Source: Clostridia bacterium (GTDB lineage: Bacteria > Bacillota > Clostridia > Christensenellales > UBA1242). Taken from it: a stretch of 40,015 bases of DNA. Below, piece by piece: positions 38,999-40,015 of the stretch; position 1 is the first letter of the stretch; the number at the start of each line of letters is the position of its first letter. A program made the position numbers and the translations under genes. Where the stretch lies: contig JAFQUU010000032.1 in NCBI GenBank assembly GCA_017408305.1, positions 1 through 40,015 on the forward strand. The letters run 5' to 3'. The notes beneath the pieces are model-generated. The model saw only the letters and a list, made by a program, of their open reading frames with translations, did no database searches and was not told the DNA's origin.

Positions 38999-39765
38999 CA
39001 GAAGAGAATGTAACTCTTTATGAAGATGATGCTTATCTTTATAAACTTGAAAATTTTGAAGGGCCACTTGATTTGCTTCTTGAAATTATCAAGAAAAACA
39101 AACTTGATATAGAGGAAGTACGCATTACTGACATAACAAGTCAATATATGGAGTATATCCGCGATGTTGAAAAACTTGATATGGAAAAAGCGTCAGAATT
39201 TATTTTGATGGCTTCAACGCTGATTGAAATTAAGTCTAAAGCACTTATGCCAAGGCTTGATGAATCTGAGGAAGAGGAAGAAGACAGTGAGGCAATCTTA
39301 AAACTTAGGATTAGGGAATATCAACTTTTCAAGGAAACAGCAGAAACCTTGAAAACCCACGAAAACCTTGACCATTTCTATAAAAAACCTGACAAAAATG
39401 TTGGAAATCCTAGGTTTACGCTAAAAGATATGGCACTTGATAATCTTTTAGATGCGTTTGTAAAACTTATGACAAAGGTGGACCGTGAACTTGCTCACGA
39501 AGAACCTAAAAAAATTGAAAAAGACCGTTTTACTGTTGCAGAAAAAATTGCAAGCACAAAAGTTGTTTTAAAAGAAAAAAAGAATATTGAATTTGAAGAA
39601 CTTTTTGAAAAAAGTCAAACAAGAAGCGAACTTATAAATGTCTTTATGGCGTTATTAGAACTGTTAAAAATGCAGTATGCAAAAATTGAACAAAATGGAC
39701 TTTTTGGAAAAATAAAGATTTTTTATAATGAAGAATTTGGAGAAAAAAATGAGCAAACTGAGTGA
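38995..39765 (+). CDS. scpA: Segregation and condensation protein ScpA
   Basis: Kleisin subunit that bridges the SMC heads. 256 residues with the N-terminal domain FEGPLDLLLEIIKKNKLDIEEV and ITSQYMEYI, an acidic linker (DESEEEEEDSEA), and a C-terminal winged helix (TRSELINVFMALLELLKMQ). ATG 38995 overlaps the M50 stop; upstream in-frame starts lie inside that gene. It overlaps scpB by 17 bases. It works with the SMC encoded at the other end of the window. Confidence 0.96.
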   Translation: MTEENVTLYEDDAYLYKLENFEGPLDLLLEIIKKNKLDIEEVRITDITSQYMEYIRDVEKLDMEKASEFILMASTLIEIKSKALMPRLDESEEEEEDSEAILKLRIREYQLFKETAETLKTHENLDHFYKKPDKNVGNPRFTLKDMALDNLLDAFVKLMTKVDRELAHEEPKKIEKDRFTVAEKIASTKVVLKEKKNIEFEELFEKSQTRSELINVFMALLELLKMQYAKIEQNGLFGKIKIFYNEEFGEKNEQTE

Positions 39766-40015
39766 AGTGATTAAGGCTACATTGTTTGTTGCAGGTGAAG
39801 GAATTGAAAAAGAGTTTATGGCAGAAAAACTAAATGTCACTGTCAAGGCTCTTGAAAAAGCCATTGAAGAATTAAAACTTGAAATGGGTGAAGAAAGTGG
39901 CATTCAAGTTATTGAATTTAAAAACAAAATTCAACTAACTTCAAACCCAATTTTTGTGGAAGAAATTGCAGAATTTTTAAATCCAATTCGTGAAAAAGCC
40001 CTCACAAAAGCAGCC
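39749..40015 (+). CDS. scpB: Segregation and condensation protein ScpB, N-terminal part (cut by window end)
   Basis: 89 codons visible. The first winged helix starts MSKLSEVIKATLFVAGEGIE and continues with KALEKAIEELKLEMGEESGI and a QLTSNPIF strand, matching ScpB. ScpB dimers bind ScpA and stabilise the SMC complex. GGAGAAAAAA precedes ATG 39749, within the end of scpA. The C-terminal part lies outside the window. Confidence 0.92.
   Translation, partial: MSKLSEVIKATLFVAGEGIEKEFMAEKLNVTVKALEKAIEELKLEMGEESGIQVIEFKNKIQLTSNPIFVEEIAEFLNPIREKALTKAA

Overview
The window is a stretch of a low-GC bacterial chromosome with dense, short-spaced genes. It most likely comes from an uncultured member of the Bacillota, in or near the Clostridia. 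The grounds are the gene content and order (smc-ftsY, nusA-ylxR-infB-rbfA-truB, a NifZ/ThiI-like pair, dimeric glycyl-tRNA synthetase, EF-P with a Bacillus-type lysine loop, YlxY-like deacetylase, DacF-like carboxypeptidase, scpA-scpB, a Spo0A-type DNA-binding domain), strong Shine-Dalgarno sites, and many sigma-A promoters with exactly 17-bp spacing. No species can be named from this window alone.

Layout. 1-11307 is conserved core: the 3' part of smc, ftsY, an orphan Spo0A-C domain protein, rpsO, murG, a YlxY-like deacetylase, a cysteine desulfurase with thiI, a membrane-domain/PrmC fusion with prfA, and a GNAT acetyltransferase. 11337-19456 is an accessory block between core segments. It holds two hypothetical genes, tRNA-Glu, a pair of small paralogues (MFRFG family), a two-helix membrane protein, an NlpC/P60 protein, four tandem paralogues of a small family (MKIGR family), a DUF4279-like gene, a 381-residue orphan, a structured RNA candidate and a second paralogous pair. 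19495-29578 is core again: typA, nusA-ylxR-infB-rbfA-truB-nfo, efp, glyQS. 29575-40015 mixes core genes (greA, dnaX, ybaB, a purine nucleoside phosphorylase, dacF-like, an M50 protease, scpA, and scpB cut by the window end) with small or unusual ones (DUF378 protein, 2H phosphoesterase-like, PIN-like, intracellular subtilase with a small partner).

How the genes work together. Much of the core serves translation (S15, RF1 and its methyltransferase PrmC, IF2, RbfA, TruB, EF-P, GlyRS, TypA), tRNA thiolation (desulfurase plus ThiI), cell wall work (MurG, YlxY-like, DacF-like) and chromosome maintenance (SMC with ScpA and ScpB, DnaX, YbaB). Familiar neighbours are missing: rimP before nusA, ylxQ between ylxR and infB, and recR after ybaB.

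Most notable observations: dnaX appears to make gamma and tau by a -1 shift at an A9 run (slippery A AAA AAC followed at once by TGA). Several genes have promoters whose -10 box ends exactly six bases before the ATG, which predicts leaderless mRNAs. An orphan Spo0A-C gene has two identical 12-bp palindromes 31 bp apart, one inside its promoter. There are several unrecognised small-protein families in tandem. Promoters are repeatedly nested inside the terminator of the gene before. No stretch over 300 bases lacks a gene; the longest gap (17327-17589) holds the RNA candidate. No CRISPR array, insertion sequence or prophage gene was seen.
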